Shown: positions 27,560 to 37,283 of the stretch, one piece after another | Layout: every line of letters begins with the position of its first letter | How positions within the stretch are numbered: the stretch's first letter is position 1 | Source: Nitrospira defluvii | Lineage (GTDB): Bacteria > Nitrospirota > Nitrospiria > Nitrospirales > Nitrospiraceae | Length of the DNA stretch: 64,000 bases | Assembly (NCBI GenBank): GCA_011525625.1 | Contig: WYAX01000003.1 | Location: 124,001-188,000 of the forward strand | Reading direction: 5' to 3' | Translations under genes and position numbers: made by a program | Notes under the pieces: generated by a model | Databases searched by the model: none | Told to the model about the DNA's origin: nothing | The model's input: the letters and a program-made list of their open reading frames with translations, nothing else

Positions 27560-28687
27560 TCACGGTTGTTCCGGAGCACGGGTGGAATCGGACGTGGCGA
27601 CGGGATCGCCGGCGGCCACGACGAGCACACCGTCACGCAATTTGAACGCCCCGGATGCCGCCACCTGCTCGCCTGCGGCCAACCCGGCATACACGATGAT
27701 GTCATCCCCCGACATGGCGCCGCTCTCCACCTGGCGGAGATGCGCGCGTGCTTTGCCTTGTCCGTCAGGCCCGATCACGAACACCTGGTCGCCGCCCGGT
27801 CCCTTCCGCAACGCGTTGACCGGAATGGCCACTGCGCTACGTGGCGCCCCCACCCGCACCTTGATTCGGACCGCGGCACCGGGCACCGGCATCGCGGGGG
27901 ACCGATCGATCCTCGCGCGGACCATGGCATTACGCGTCGCGGGGTCGATACGAGCGTCCAGCGCCACGATCTTGGCGTGAACTGCCGACGCCTCACCGGC
28001 CGGATACACCTCAACCGAATCACCGTGCCGCAACCCGGCCGCCACATGCTGCGGCACCGCAAAGTCGATATGCACGGCGTCATCGATGCCCTGCAGGGTC
28101 GTCAGTTGCGTGCCTTCATTCAGATACTGTCCGGGATGGACATCGGCCAGGCCGACCCGGGCACGAAACGGTGCGCGAATGGTCTTACGGGCGATCAAGG
28201 CTTTCGTGCGGGCGATTTGAGCCTGCGCGACATCGAGATCCGCCCTGGCACGGTCGACCTCTTCCTGTGCCGCAGCCAGGTCTTGCGTCAGCGCTCGACG
28301 CCGGTCGAGGACCGTGCGCGCCAACACCGCTTGGGCCTGCTGCGCTCGAAGGTCGGCTTCCTCCACCGACACATCGAGCGCAACCAAGACCGTGCCGGCC
28401 TCGACTACCTGGCCCGGCGTGAACCGCACCTGACTCACGGTCCCGGCTAATTCATTGCGCAACGTAATGGAGCGGAGGGCCAAGACCGTCCCGATCGAGG
28501 TGGACGTTTGGTGGTGATCCACCGCCTTCGCCACCGCAAGGGTGACGACTTCCATCGGCTCCGGCTGGTTGGCCGATGCGGCGGCTTGGTCCTGGATGCT
28601 GCCGTATTTCCACACCCCCAACCCCACCCCGACTCCGATCACCGTCAGCATCAGCAGCGACGATCCGATCCACCCACGACGATTCAT
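27560..28687 (-). CDS. RND periplasmic adaptor, operon 2
   Basis: 375 residues from ATG 28687, which has GGGAGG 7 bases upstream (in-frame start at 28741 possible). An N-terminal membrane anchor (SSLLMLTVIGVGVGLGVWKY) with no lipobox, then a lipoyl half (TLRNELAGTVSQVRFTPGQVV), coiled-coil hairpin (~115-160), second lipoyl half (IRAPFRARVGLADVHPGQYL) and beta-barrel. First gene of operon 2. A 46-base repeat with inverted arms lies upstream (28872-28917). Confidence 0.93.
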   Translation of the reverse strand: MNRRGWIGSSLLMLTVIGVGVGLGVWKYGSIQDQAAASANQPEPMEVVTLAVAKAVDHHQTSTSIGTVLALRSITLRNELAGTVSQVRFTPGQVVEAGTVLVALDVSVEEADLRAQQAQAVLARTVLDRRRALTQDLAAAQEEVDRARADLDVAQAQIARTKALIARKTIRAPFRARVGLADVHPGQYLNEGTQLTTLQGIDDAVHIDFAVPQHVAAGLRHGDSVEVYPAGEASAVHAKIVALDARIDPATRNAMVRARIDRSPAMPVPGAAVRIKVRVGAPRSAVAIPVNALRKGPGGDQVFVIGPDGQGKARAHLRQVESGAMSGDDIIVYAGLAAGEQVAASGAFKLRDGVLVVAAGDPVATSDSTRAPEQP

Positions 28688-28871
28688 GACCATTCCTCCC
28701 ACCGATACAGATGAACCAGGCGACTCACTCATGTCGCTCACCGCACCATGCTACCTCGTACACAGCAAACGGCATTCCTGTCGGGCTCATCTCAACCGTT
28801 TCAGCTAACCAACGGCCATGTCAGGAGAATTCTCGCCACCTCTCCTCATAACCAGGCTTCGATCGGAACCT

Positions 28872-28917
28872 GTGCCGAAGGCCGGCTGCCTGTCCCTCGG
28901 CACCTGCCGAAATAGCG
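28872..28917. repeat. 46-base dispersed repeat, copy A
   Basis: Matches 31070-31115 at 41 of 46 positions without gaps. It has three arms: GTGCCGA (start), TCGGCAC (middle) and TGCCGAA (end). The middle arm is complementary to both outer arms, so two alternative hairpins can form. It lies between the end of the TerB/Coq4-like gene and the start of efflux operon 2, both on the minus strand. Confidence 0.7.
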
Positions 28918-28923
28918 GCACGC

Positions 28924-29916
28924 TCATCGCCTGGCCCTCTGGGTGCCAGCCGCATCGGGCCGATGGCGAAATGCCTCCATCGGCAAAATGTTGTACCGCT
29001 GGCGAAGCACTTCAACCGGTTCCCGCATGACCGGCCAGTAGTCCCACTCATGATTGAGATCCACCGTCATGGCCGCGCCCCGGCGTATGGCAAGCAAGGC
29101 CAATTCCGGATCGAAAAACCCCGTTCGAGCCTTGGTGATCGGTGTCATGCGAATGCCCAGATGGAATTGGAGCAGTACGAAAAACACAAACAGGAACGGA
29201 TCGCGCCGCTGAAACCCCGCGCTGAAACAGGCAACTTGCACTTCTCCTGCCGGGTCCGTGCCATAGCCCGAGAGGATGTGGGCGCAATCGTGGAAGAGAA
29301 TCGCCTCGGGAGCGCCGTTCCGCTCGCCCGGGAGCGCGAACCCGTTGCTGCGGCAATACTCCCAATAACTCCGCCCCAGCGATCCCGCAGGGTACTGCGC
29401 CAATGCCTGGTACCGGGCCGCCAATTCGGCGTTCTCGTAGGTCCCGGCCAGCCCGCCCACAAATTTCGCCAACCCTCGCAACCCTTCCTGATTCCAGATC
29501 TCCGCCACCTTCTCGCGCAACCAGAAGCGGCGAACCAAATCGAGTCGTAAGTGAACAATCTCCCGCTTCACCACATGGCGGAGGTTGGTGACCTCGGGAA
29601 GACTGACATGAAGCGCCGATGCGAACCGCTCGACCAACTCGGCTTCTGCGGGAGTCACCTCCCGATCGATCAACGACATCACGACGAGCCCGTTCACCAG
29701 CTGATTCCGAATCTGCTGGTCGGGTAGCCCCGCCGCCAATTCCTCCGGCGTAATCGTGTCGAGCCCGTCCACTCGATAGTCGGTGCCGAACACCCGCTGC
29801 ACCGCCTCCAGCATCTGCCGTTCGGATTCATCGAGCGCGCCGTCCACCAGTGCGACCGTTTTCATCGCGCGCAATCCCCACTGCGCCTGTTCCGCCGTCG
29901 GTATCCTGAGTTCCAT
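28924..29916 (-). CDS. TerB-like/Coq4-like two-domain protein
   Basis: 330 residues; GGGAGG before ATG 29916. N-terminal ~110 residues resemble TerB-like helical domains (VALVDGALDESERQMLEAVQ, MSLIDREVTPAEAELVERFA). The C-terminal half has HD-C-A-H at 209-213 and Glu225, an exact match to the HDxxHx11E metal motif of Coq4, together with LSGYGTDPAGEVQVACF as in Coq4 homologues. Coq4 acts in coenzyme Q synthesis at the membrane. Whether this protein modifies a quinone is inference; no ubi genes are near. Confidence 0.75.
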   Translation of the reverse strand: MELRIPTAEQAQWGLRAMKTVALVDGALDESERQMLEAVQRVFGTDYRVDGLDTITPEELAAGLPDQQIRNQLVNGLVVMSLIDREVTPAEAELVERFASALHVSLPEVTNLRHVVKREIVHLRLDLVRRFWLREKVAEIWNQEGLRGLAKFVGGLAGTYENAELAARYQALAQYPAGSLGRSYWEYCRSNGFALPGERNGAPEAILFHDCAHILSGYGTDPAGEVQVACFSAGFQRRDPFLFVFFVLLQFHLGIRMTPITKARTGFFDPELALLAIRRGAAMTVDLNHEWDYWPVMREPVEVLRQRYNILPMEAFRHRPDAAGTQRARR

Positions 29917-29959
29917 GATGGCCCTCCCTGCATGGCTGACGCAGGATCGGCTCCCGCCG

Positions 29960-30912
29960 TCAGATCGCCAGCCCGTTCACCGGCATCAATCCCAACGGCT
30001 CCACCCCGTCCCGGCTCGCCCGCCAGGCATCGAGACCACCGGCAAGCGGCCACACTCGCGAGAATCCTTTGCGTCGCAACAGCAAGGCTCCTTGCGCACT
30101 CGCGGCATCAGCCGGGCAGGCACAATACAGCACCAGATCGCGGGAGCGGGGCAGCTCTCCATGCCGTTGCGCCAGCTCATCCAGCGACAGATGCAGAGCG
30201 GCGGGAATCCCGGGCTCTGCCTCGACGGTGGGTCGGGGTCGTACATCGATGAGCAGCGGCGGCTCGGGGGCCGACAGTTTGTCCAGCAGTTCCGCCACCG
30301 TCATCCTCGGAACCGCCTGCAGTTGCCGGCGGACATGCCAGGCCTTCCAACCGATGTAGCCCGGCAAGAGGACCGCCGCTGCGAGCAACAGCGCGGGGAC
30401 GACCTGTTCCGAATAGGCCAAGGCCTGCTCCACCTGCCCGCTGAAGAGCAGGCCGAAGCCCAATCCCGACCCGCCCACACGACAGCGCCCAGCGCATCGT
30501 AGAGCAGGAACAACGGAAGACCCAGTCCTACGATCCCGGCCAGCGGCGGGGCGATCGTGCTCAATCCCGGGATAAACTTCACCACCAGCAAGGACCGCAC
30601 GCCATACCTGCGAAACACGTCTTCCGTCCGCCGCACACAGGCGTCCGGCTCCAACGCAATCCGGCACAGCAGCGTGAGTACGGGCCGCCCGCGCCACCGC
30701 CCGGCGAAAAACCAAATGACATCCGCCAGCAGCGCGCCTGAGATCGCGGCGACCAGGGCCCCCGACCAGGAGAGGTGGCCGGTCCCCACCAACACACCGG
30801 CCGCGACCAGCAAGGGCAAGGCCGGAAACGGTAACCCGAGTTGCTCGGCCAGCACCCCACCGAACAACACCCACGCTCCATGCTGCCCCAATAACTCACC
30901 CGCCGTTTCCAT
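29960..30912 (-). pseudogene. DedA membrane protein fused to rhodanese domain, frameshifted
   Basis: The first part (from ATG 30912, GGGAGG upstream) is a DedA/VTT protein: GVLAEQLGLPFPALPLLVAAG, DVIWFFAGRWRG, VVKFIPGLSTIAPPLAG, LYDALGAVVWAG. At about 30470-30472 the frame is lost; a neighbouring frame continues the protein as GSGLGFGLLFSGQVEQ, a further membrane helix and a rhodanese domain (LLIDVRP, LVLYCACPADAASAQG, WPLAGGLDAW). Restoring one G in a GGG run (minus strand) rejoins the two exactly. DedA-rhodanese fusions are common, so the intact gene is easy to infer. Either a real frameshift or a sequence error. Confidence 0.85.
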
Positions 30913-31069
30913 CCGCCCCTCCCCGTGGTTCATTGCTCATCACGACGCAAGCCGGTAGTAAGCAGGGTTCATTCCACCGGCTGCGGTCATGTCACAGGAA
31001 CAGGATTCCCTGATGCCTGAAGGGATTCGCGAGCAGGGACATAGACAAGACCATGCAGCCTGGGCGCCG

Positions 31070-31115
31070 GTGCCGAACGCTGACTGCCTGTCCGTCGGCA
31101 CCTGCCGAAATATCG
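31070..31115. repeat. 46-base dispersed repeat, copy B
   Basis: Second copy of the element at 28872-28917, with five substitutions and all three complementary arms unchanged. It lies between the 3' end of ndh and the start of the DedA-rhodanese gene, again between two minus-strand genes. Confidence 0.7.
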
Positions 31116-31157
31116 TCGCCTACTTACTCATGGGCGACCACGTTCAGGCACCGGCGA

Positions 31158-32423
31158 TTAGACGTGGGGTGTGTCGTGGGGCTGTTCGATCAGGCGAGCG
31201 CCTGGTTTGAATGTCAGGTAGTACCAGATCCACTCGGAGACGACACGGAAGCGATTGCGGAGGCCGATCAGAAAGAAGATGTGGACGGTACACCAGAGCA
31301 GCCAGGCCCAGAGACCGGAGACATGCACCGATCCGAATTGCGCCACAGCCTTGGCGCGCCCGATGGTGGCCAAGGTCCCTCGATCGACATAACGAAAGGC
31401 CACCCGCTGGCCCGACGCTGTCCGCGCGGCAATCACCGCCGCCACATACCGCCCCTCCTGCATGGCAACCGGAGCCAGCCCCGGCAGGGTATGGCCTTGC
31501 GCGTCCTGCACCGCGGCGGCATCGCCGATCACGAACAGCCATTCATCATCCGAAACCGTCAGATCCGGCCGCACAAGAACCCGGCCGGCGTGATCCAGGG
31601 GAACCTTGAGCGACGACAACAGTGGAGAGGCGCGGTTGCCGGCAGCCCAGATGACATGGCCGGTCTCGATGAATTGCCCGTCGAGCGACACGCCCCTCGG
31701 GCCGACGTCACGCACCCGCTGATTGAGGAGCACCGTGACGCCCATCGACTCCAGTGCAGACTGTGCGTTCGCGGAGAGGTCGGGGGGAAAGCCCGAAAGG
31801 ATTCTCGATCCCGCTTCCAGCAGTATGATCCTGACCGTCTGTCGTCGCAGGAAGGGAAAATCCGGAAGCATGGCGTTTCGGCCGATCTCCGCCATAGCCC
31901 CGGCAAGTTCCACGCCGGTCGGTCCGCCGCCCACGATCACGAAGGTCAACGGAGTCGTACCGGTCGACGTGGCGGCCAGGCGCTCCGCCTGCTCGAAGGC
32001 CAGCAACATCCGCGTGCGCAACGCGACCGCGTCAGCGAGCGTCTTGAGCCCGGGAGCATGGTTCTCCCAATCGGGACGGCTGAAGTACGCGTGTCGAGAG
32101 CCGACCGCGACGATCAGGGCATCATAAGACACAGGCGGGTGGTCCATGACCTGGACCTGCCTGGCCGGACGATCGATCCCCTGTACTTCCCCCATCAGCA
32201 CACGAATGTTCGACTGAGACCGGAAGATGGTCCGCAGGGGCCAGGCGATATCGCCGGGAGAGAGCGCGGCGGTTGCCACTTGGTACAGCAACGGCTGAAA
32301 AAGATGATGGTTTGTGCGATCGATGAGCGTGATGTCGAGGTCGGCGTCTCGCAAGGCCTCGGCCGCAGCCAATCCGCCGAATCCGCCTCCGATGATCACC
32401 ACACGCATTCGCTTCGGGTCCAT
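31158..32423 (-). CDS. ndh: Type II NADH dehydrogenase (NDH-2)
   Basis: 421 residues. Two Rossmann dinucleotide motifs: FAD site VVIIGGGFGGLAAAEAL at the N-terminus and NAD(P)H site FVIVGGGPTGVELAGAMAEI near 165-185; then VIWAAGNRAS and LFVIGDAAAV for the FAD-binding end. The C-terminal hydrophobic region (LWAWLLWCTVHIFFLIGLRNR) with WYYLTFKPGARLI gives membrane attachment, as in NDH-2. It passes electrons from NADH to quinone without pumping protons. It lies about 80 bases downstream of the sigma-54 activator on the same strand. Confidence 0.95.
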   Translation of the reverse strand: MDPKRMRVVIIGGGFGGLAAAEALRDADLDITLIDRTNHHLFQPLLYQVATAALSPGDIAWPLRTIFRSQSNIRVLMGEVQGIDRPARQVQVMDHPPVSYDALIVAVGSRHAYFSRPDWENHAPGLKTLADAVALRTRMLLAFEQAERLAATSTGTTPLTFVIVGGGPTGVELAGAMAEIGRNAMLPDFPFLRRQTVRIILLEAGSRILSGFPPDLSANAQSALESMGVTVLLNQRVRDVGPRGVSLDGQFIETGHVIWAAGNRASPLLSSLKVPLDHAGRVLVRPDLTVSDDEWLFVIGDAAAVQDAQGHTLPGLAPVAMQEGRYVAAVIAARTASGQRVAFRYVDRGTLATIGRAKAVAQFGSVHVSGLWAWLLWCTVHIFFLIGLRNRFRVVSEWIWYYLTFKPGARLIEQPHDTPHV

Positions 32424-32500
32424 CTGCAGACTCTAGCGCGGCCTCCTGTACCGGAGCATCCTGGGGAAGTTCCCAGCTGTCGTCGCGACGGGAGCGCGAG

Positions 32501-34588
32501 TTACACCGGCCGGGCAATCCCGAGTTTCTGCATCTTGGACTGGAGCGTGGTGCGTTTCATCCCTAAGCGGGCGGCAGCGCCGGACGACCCACCGACGACC
32601 CAGTTCGTCTCCCGAAGGGCCTTGAGGATATGGTCGCGCTCCGCCTCCTCGAGCGTAGTGGCAGACCCGTTGGGCGGCAATACCGGGCGTTTCAACTCCG
32701 CGGCCGGCACGAACAGCTCCGACCCGGACGATAGGATGACCGCCCGCTCGATGAAGTTTTCCAGTTCCCGCACGTTGCCGGGCCACCCGTAGGCTTGCAA
32801 CGCGCGCATGGCGTCGGTCGGGACGGACTCGAGCCGCTTTTTCATACGCGACGCGAACTTCTGCACGAAGTGCCGGACCAGCACAGGAATATCCTCGACA
32901 CGTTCCCGAAGCGGCGGCACGGTCACGGGGAAGACCTTCAACCGGTAATAGAGGTCGCTGCGAAACTTCTGTTCATCGACCATCTGCCCCAGATCGCGAT
33001 TTGTGGCGGCAATCACACGGACGTTGACCCGCATGGTCCTGGTGCTCCCCAACCGCTCGAATTCCTGTTCCTGGAGCACGCGCAGCAGTTTGACCTGCAG
33101 TTCCAGCGGAATTTCGCCCACTTCATCGAGAAAAATGGTGCCGCGATCCGCCAATTCGAATCGCCCGATCTTCGTCGCGATGGCTCCGGTGAAGGCGCCC
33201 TTTTCGTGCCCGAAGAGTTCGCTTTCCAACAGGCCCGTGGGAATCGCGGCACAATTGAGCTTCACAAACGTCCGTTCACGGCGGTCGCTGAGATTGTGCA
33301 AGGCGCGCGCAATCAATTCCTTTCCGCTCCCCGTCTCTCCGAGAATCAACACGGTGGAATCGGTCGCAGCGACCGTCTGCACTTGCTTGAGTACCTGCTT
33401 GAGCGCGCGGCTCTCTCCGACGATCTCCTCGAAGTTGTAGGCCGTTTGAATTTCCTCTTCGAGATACACCTTTTCCTTAGTCAGTGTATCTTTCAGGACC
33501 GCGATTTCACGGAACGCCAAGGCGTTCTCGACGGCAATGGCGATTTGTTGCGCAACCTGCCCGAGCAACTGCACATCGTCCGGGTCGAAACCGGCGTCCC
33601 GTCGCCGCCCCACATTCAACGCGCCGAGCGCACGGTTGCGCGACAGGAGCGGCACGGAGCAGAACGACTTGATGCCGCGATCGAGCAGATCCTGCGCACA
33701 AGGCGACGTGCCCGACATGACCAGCAGATCCCGCTCTCCGAACAGGGCCGCTTTCCCCGTCGTAATCGCCAAGCAGGACGGCGACTGTGTGCTCTCCTCG
33801 ATGCGCCCCTCCTCGATGAAGCTTTCATTCCGGTCGAAGTCCAACACATGGATACGCCAGCGTCCGGTCGCCTCATCGCACAGAAGTAGGCTCGACCCGT
33901 CATGCTGAATCACCCGGCGCAAGCAGGCGCTGACGGCGGGGAATAATTGGTCCAAGTCCAGATGCGAGACCACCGCATTGTTCACTTCGAGCAGCAGGCG
34001 CAACCGGTCCCGATCGTGCGCCAGATCCTGGTGATGCAGCACATTATCCACCGCCACCGCCACCAGCGTGGCCACCTGATGCAGGAACGTCACGCTGCCT
34101 TCGTCGAAGGCAAAGGGTTTCACACTGCCGAACCCGATGGCCCCCAAGCGGCGCATGGCGGTCGTCAGCGGAAAGAAGCAGACGGATTGGACGCCGATTC
34201 CACGCAAGGCATCCATTCCGACGTGAAACCGCGTCTCCTCCGCAAGCGACGGGATCAGAATCGGCTGCTGGTGTTCCCATACCCATGCGCTGGCCGAGTC
34301 CTTCATCGGGATCTCGAGGCCGTCGAGCCGTCGTGTCACCCGTCTCGCCTCCGCTGTCTCCAACACATGGACCTTCATCACCTGCTTTGCGGCGTCATGC
34401 AGCACCAGCCCGACGAAATCGAACGGCGCCACCACCGGCAGGCATTGCGCCAGGCCCTGAAAGAGCGAGGGCAAATCGTGGTGCGCGGCGATCTCTTCCG
34501 CCACCTGCAGCAAGGCGGCCCCGTGATCGGTGACCGCCGACTCAACGTTGCCTGAAATCGTCTCATGCATGGGCATAGTATACGGCGC
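32501..34588 (-). CDS. Sigma-54-dependent transcriptional activator (GAF-GAF-AAA-Fis)
   Basis: 695 residues from ATG 34588 (AGGAG 5 bases upstream). Two GAF sensor domains (~30-165, ~195-345), a coiled linker ([17 protein letters not shown]), then the AAA+ domain with Walker A GETGSGKE, the sigma-54 contact loop GAFTGA, Walker [12 protein letters not shown] and an arginine-finger region, and a C-terminal Fis-type HTH ([18 protein letters not shown] ... [19 protein letters not shown]). The architecture is that of FhlA/NorR-like activators. The effector is unknown. The adjacent ndh gene is a candidate target; I found no convincing GG-N10-GC promoter. Confidence 0.95.
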   Translation of the reverse strand, partial: APYTMPMHETISGNVESAVTDHGAALLQVAEEIAAHHDLPSLFQGLAQCLPVVAPFDFVGLVLHDAAKQVMKVHVLETAEARRVTRRLDGLEIPMKDSASAWVWEHQQPILIPSLAEETRFHVGMDALRGIGVQSVCFFPLTTAMRRLGAIGFGSVKPFAFDEGSVTFLHQVATLVAVAVDNVLHHQDLAHDRDRLRLLLEVNNAVVSHLDLDQLFPAVSACLRRVIQHDGSSLLLCDEATGRWRIHVLDFDRNESFIEEGRIEESTQSPSCLAITTGKAALFGERDLLVMSGTSPCAQDLLDRGIKSFCSVPLLSRNRALGALNVGRRRDAGFDPDDVQLLGQVAQQIAIAVENALAFREIAVLKDTLTKEKVYLEEEIQTAYNFEEIVGESRALKQVLKQVQTVAATDSTVLILGETGSGKELIARALHNLSDRRERTFVKLNCAAIPTGLLESELFGHEKGAFTGAIATKIGRFELADRGTIFLDEVGEIPLELQVKLLRVLQEQEFERLGSTRTMRVNVRVIAATNRDLGQMVDEQKFRSDLYYRLKVFPVTVPPLRERVEDIPVLVRHFVQKFASRMKKRLESVPTDAMRALQAYGWPGNVRELENFIERAVILSSGSELFVPAAELKRPVLPPNGSATTLEEAERDHILKALRETNWVVGGSSGAAARLGMKRTTLQSKMQKLGIARPV

Positions 34589-34645
34589 CATCCGGGCTCC
34601 TATGCAACCGTCTCGGCGTGGCCCACCCATTCCCCCAGGGAACCG

Positions 34646-35008
34646 TCACCGCACGTCGAACTCCCACGTCATGCCCTGCGCAAAATGCGGTGCGCCGGTC
34701 CGGGTATCGGGGAAAAAGCAGATCAAGGCATACCGGCCTGGATCGAACTGCGCCGAGAAGAGGCCCCGGGCTCCTCGTTCAATCCCGACGATGCCCCCCA
34801 GCGGCCGTCCCGGCGGAGGCTCGACAGCCCCGGACTCGAACGCCGGGATGAAGTCCTGGGCCTTCGCGGCCGGCGCCAATTTCACCAGCACAACCTCGTG
34901 GGCTTGCGCGCCTTCGTTCACCAATACGTATGAACGATCGGAATCCTCCGGCCCCCTGTTCCACGCCCTGTCGTTGCAACTGCAGGCCATTGCCTCCCAT
35001 GCCGGCAT
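34646..35008 (-). CDS. Cupredoxin-like hypothetical protein, probably 5'-truncated
   Basis: The last ~85 residues ([68 protein letters not shown]) match the end of a family of exported cupredoxin-like beta proteins. The first ~30 residues ([17 protein letters not shown]) are unlike the expected signal peptide and first strands, so the 5' end seems lost or degraded. It lies upstream of the sigma-54 activator on the same strand, head-to-head with the GAF gene. Confidence 0.6.
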   Translation of the reverse strand: MPAWEAMACSCNDRAWNRGPEDSDRSYVLVNEGAQAHEVVLVKLAPAAKAQDFIPAFESGAVEPPPGRPLGGIVGIERGARGLFSAQFDPGRYALICFFPDTRTGAPHFAQGMTWEFDVR

Positions 35009-35055
35009 GTCCGACGTGTTTCGTCTCCGGGCCGCCGATATCTATTATCTATGCC

Positions 35056-36063
35056 GTGCGCCGCATCGAACGAGTCGATGGCATCACCTCACTCCCCACC
35101 CCGCCGCACGACGTTCAACCTCCGTCCCTCTTCATTGAGCCGGACCTGCACGCGTTGTGGGTCATCGCCGAACGGGTGGACCGGACCGAATGCCTCGGCG
35201 AATTCTTGGAGACCGCGCTCCACTGTCTGGACGAACTCTTCGGCCTTCACCTCACGATGCTCCTGCTGCTGGACGAAAAACGCCGCACACTCCAGACCAT
35301 TGCAAGCCGCGGCTACCAGGAGAACGGGCTCGGCTCGGAGGCGGGTTTCGGAGAGGGCCTCATCGGGACGGTCGCGGCGGCGCAACTGCCGCTGCGGCTC
35401 TCTGGGCTCGACCACACGTTGCGTTATGCCCGCGCGGTCCACGATCGCGCGGAAGCGCTGTCGGGACCCGATGCCGTCTGTCGCGAGATTCCTTTGCCCG
35501 GTCTGTCGAATGCCTCGACGCAGATTGCCGTGCCGCTGATGATCCAAAACCGTTGCCACGGGGTGTCGGTCGCTGAAACCTTGGAGCCACTCAGCTTGCT
35601 GATTCGTGAAGAAACACTGATGGCCATCGTGGCCGGCCATCTGGCCGCCGGAATCGAGCAGTCGGCGCAGGAGACTGAGGATCAGGTTCCATTTGACGGC
35701 CCTCTCCCGACACCGCCCGTGGTCCGTTCAATCTCCTCGCAACGCTCGTTCTGCTTCGATCATGCGGATGACTGCATCTTCGCCGACGGCAAATACTTGA
35801 TCAAGAACGTCCCGGGACGCGTGCTGTGGCGGATTCTGAAACAACATCAGGACGAACAGCGAGTGGAGTTCACGAATCGAGAACTGCGGATGGATAGCTG
35901 GCTGGGCCTACCCGAATGGAAAGATAACTTCGAAACGCGATTGATTCTGCTGCGGAAACGGCTGGAACAGAAATGCCCCGACGTGCGCCTCGTACCTCGC
36001 AGACGCGGCCGATTCGCCCTCGAACCCTCGGTCAAGATTGCCCTCTCCGAAACGCCTGCGTGA
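35056..36063 (+). CDS. GAF domain protein with winged-helix-like C-terminus
   Basis: About 335 residues. Residues ~20-205 are a GAF domain ([56 protein letters not shown]). Residues ~240-335 ([58 protein letters not shown]) look like a winged-helix DNA-binding domain. The start is uncertain: the frame opens at 34930 but that part overlaps the opposite gene and is low-complexity; GTG 35056 is my choice. Probably a one-component regulator, divergent from the sigma-54 activator cluster. Confidence 0.75.
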   Translation: MRRIERVDGITSLPTPPHDVQPPSLFIEPDLHALWVIAERVDRTECLGEFLETALHCLDELFGLHLTMLLLLDEKRRTLQTIASRGYQENGLGSEAGFGEGLIGTVAAAQLPLRLSGLDHTLRYARAVHDRAEALSGPDAVCREIPLPGLSNASTQIAVPLMIQNRCHGVSVAETLEPLSLLIREETLMAIVAGHLAAGIEQSAQETEDQVPFDGPLPTPPVVRSISSQRSFCFDHADDCIFADGKYLIKNVPGRVLWRILKQHQDEQRVEFTNRELRMDSWLGLPEWKDNFETRLILLRKRLEQKCPDVRLVPRRRGRFALEPSVKIALSETPA

Positions 36064-36117
36064 TGGCAAGACGGCGCGAGCCGGATCACAAGCATCCTAC
36101 CCGGATCGACCCCGCAA

Positions 36118-36627
36118 TCACCGGTCTAGATCTTCCTCCGTCACCGCCGGGGGCAATGCCGATTCGCCGGTTCGGCCCGCTCGACTTCTGGCGGAAAACA
36201 GGGGGCCTTTGGCCGACTGCGCCGGGGCGAATCGCAGGAAGCCGATCTCCATCAGGATGTCGTTGTACACCGCCTCCATCCCGCCGCGCATGAAATAGGC
36301 TTCGTGCCAGAATCCTGTTCCCCCGGTATCACGAAGAAACTGCTGCCACCACTGCCGATGAGGATCGGATCGCGCCCAGCGCTCCAGGGCGTCGAAGTCG
36401 CGCCAATATTGCCGCATCCCGACATGCGGCGGCAGCATCGACCAGAGCAGCGGTTCATGGAGCAACAACCCGTCCGGGCGGGCCTCGACCGACTGAGCGA
36501 TCGTCGGACCGAAGCCGAATACCGTCTTCAGTCCCGTCCAGCGGTTGACCCTCATGCCGAGGTAGATGACCACGAGATCCGGAAAGCCGGACAGGTCGAC
36601 GGTCTTGCGCAGGACTGGAGGTGGCAT
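36118..36627 (-). CDS. DUF4188 family (monooxygenase-like) protein
   Basis: 169 residues: LVVIYLGMRVNRWTGLKTVF, then MRQYWRDFDALERWARSDPH and GFWHEAYFMRGGMEAVYNDI, the pattern of DUF4188 proteins that have a ferredoxin-like fold and are often labelled monooxygenase or dehydratase-like. A charged tail follows. The gene converges on the GAF gene with a 54-base gap. Reaction unknown. Confidence 0.82.
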   Translation of the reverse strand: MPPPVLRKTVDLSGFPDLVVIYLGMRVNRWTGLKTVFGFGPTIAQSVEARPDGLLLHEPLLWSMLPPHVGMRQYWRDFDALERWARSDPHRQWWQQFLRDTGGTGFWHEAYFMRGGMEAVYNDILMEIGFLRFAPAQSAKGPLFSARSRAGRTGESALPPAVTEEDLDR

Positions 36628-36694
36628 CTCAACGTTCGTGGACTTTGGGTGGGGTCTAGATGAATCGTCGGTGAGCGATCCACCTGTGCCGCGA

Positions 36695-37021
36695 TTACTT
36701 CGCGCGGCGCACGATCACCGCGGCCACCTGATCCAGGCGTATGGTGGCATCGAACAACTCCATCCCGGACAACTCGCTGAGCGTGACCGCCTGTGTGCCG
36801 ACCTTCGCCACCTTCCCGTCGACATCCTGCCCGGACAGCAGCTTGATCTTCACCCGCTTCCCCGCCTGCTGTTCAAGCAACTGGCGCACAACGTCCGGAC
36901 TGTTGAGTTCGACCACCGTTTCCTCCGCCGATACGGCAGCCGGACTAACCTGAAACACTCCAAGCAGGCAGAGGAGCAGCACGATCATGTCCGGCCCGAC
37001 TCGTTTCCTACCACGATGCAT
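36695..37021 (-). CDS. Small exported protein with SH3/Sm-like fold pattern
   Basis: GGGAGG lies 5 bases before ATG 37021 (open frame extends to 37186). Signal peptide around MIVLLLCLLGVFQVSPAAVSA. The mature ~75 residues (VRQLLEQQAGKRVKIKLLSGQ, DVDGKVAKVGTQAVTLSELSG, RLDQVAAVIVRRAK) look like the short beta-barrel of Sm/SH3-like domains. Function unknown; expressed divergently from lemA. Confidence 0.75.
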   Translation of the reverse strand: MHRGRKRVGPDMIVLLLCLLGVFQVSPAAVSAEETVVELNSPDVVRQLLEQQAGKRVKIKLLSGQDVDGKVAKVGTQAVTLSELSGMELFDATIRLDQVAAVIVRRAK

Positions 37022-37283
37022 ACACGCCTCCCTGAATTGACCACTCTCCGACTCCAGGCTTGACGGCGATTCCCCGGTCGCGTCGCGGGGAGAATACCTG
37101 GGCAAGCGCAGAAAGTCACGCGCAGCCACGCTGCCGCCGAGTCGCGCTTGAGGCCCCGGCTGCCGATCCTTCCCGCGCTCCCGCAAGGCAAGGACTCCTC
37201 GACAGCTTTACAGATGTTCGGGGGCAGGCTATCATCGTCGAAGCCCCATACGTACCTTCACCCAAATCCGCAAGGAGACACCG

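Noticed and set aside
31006-31032. Hairpin-like stretch near GGATTCCCTGATGCC
   Set aside because: The arms pair over only about 5 bases, too weak to call a terminator.
28872-31115. 46-base repeat as part of a conserved short coding frame (shared CLSxGTCRN)
   Set aside because: The substitutions between copies fall at all codon positions and change amino acids, so coding conservation is not supported; structured DNA/RNA fits better.
31053-32792. 579-codon plus-strand frame opposite ndh
   Set aside because: Antisense shadow of ndh, which has both Rossmann motifs.
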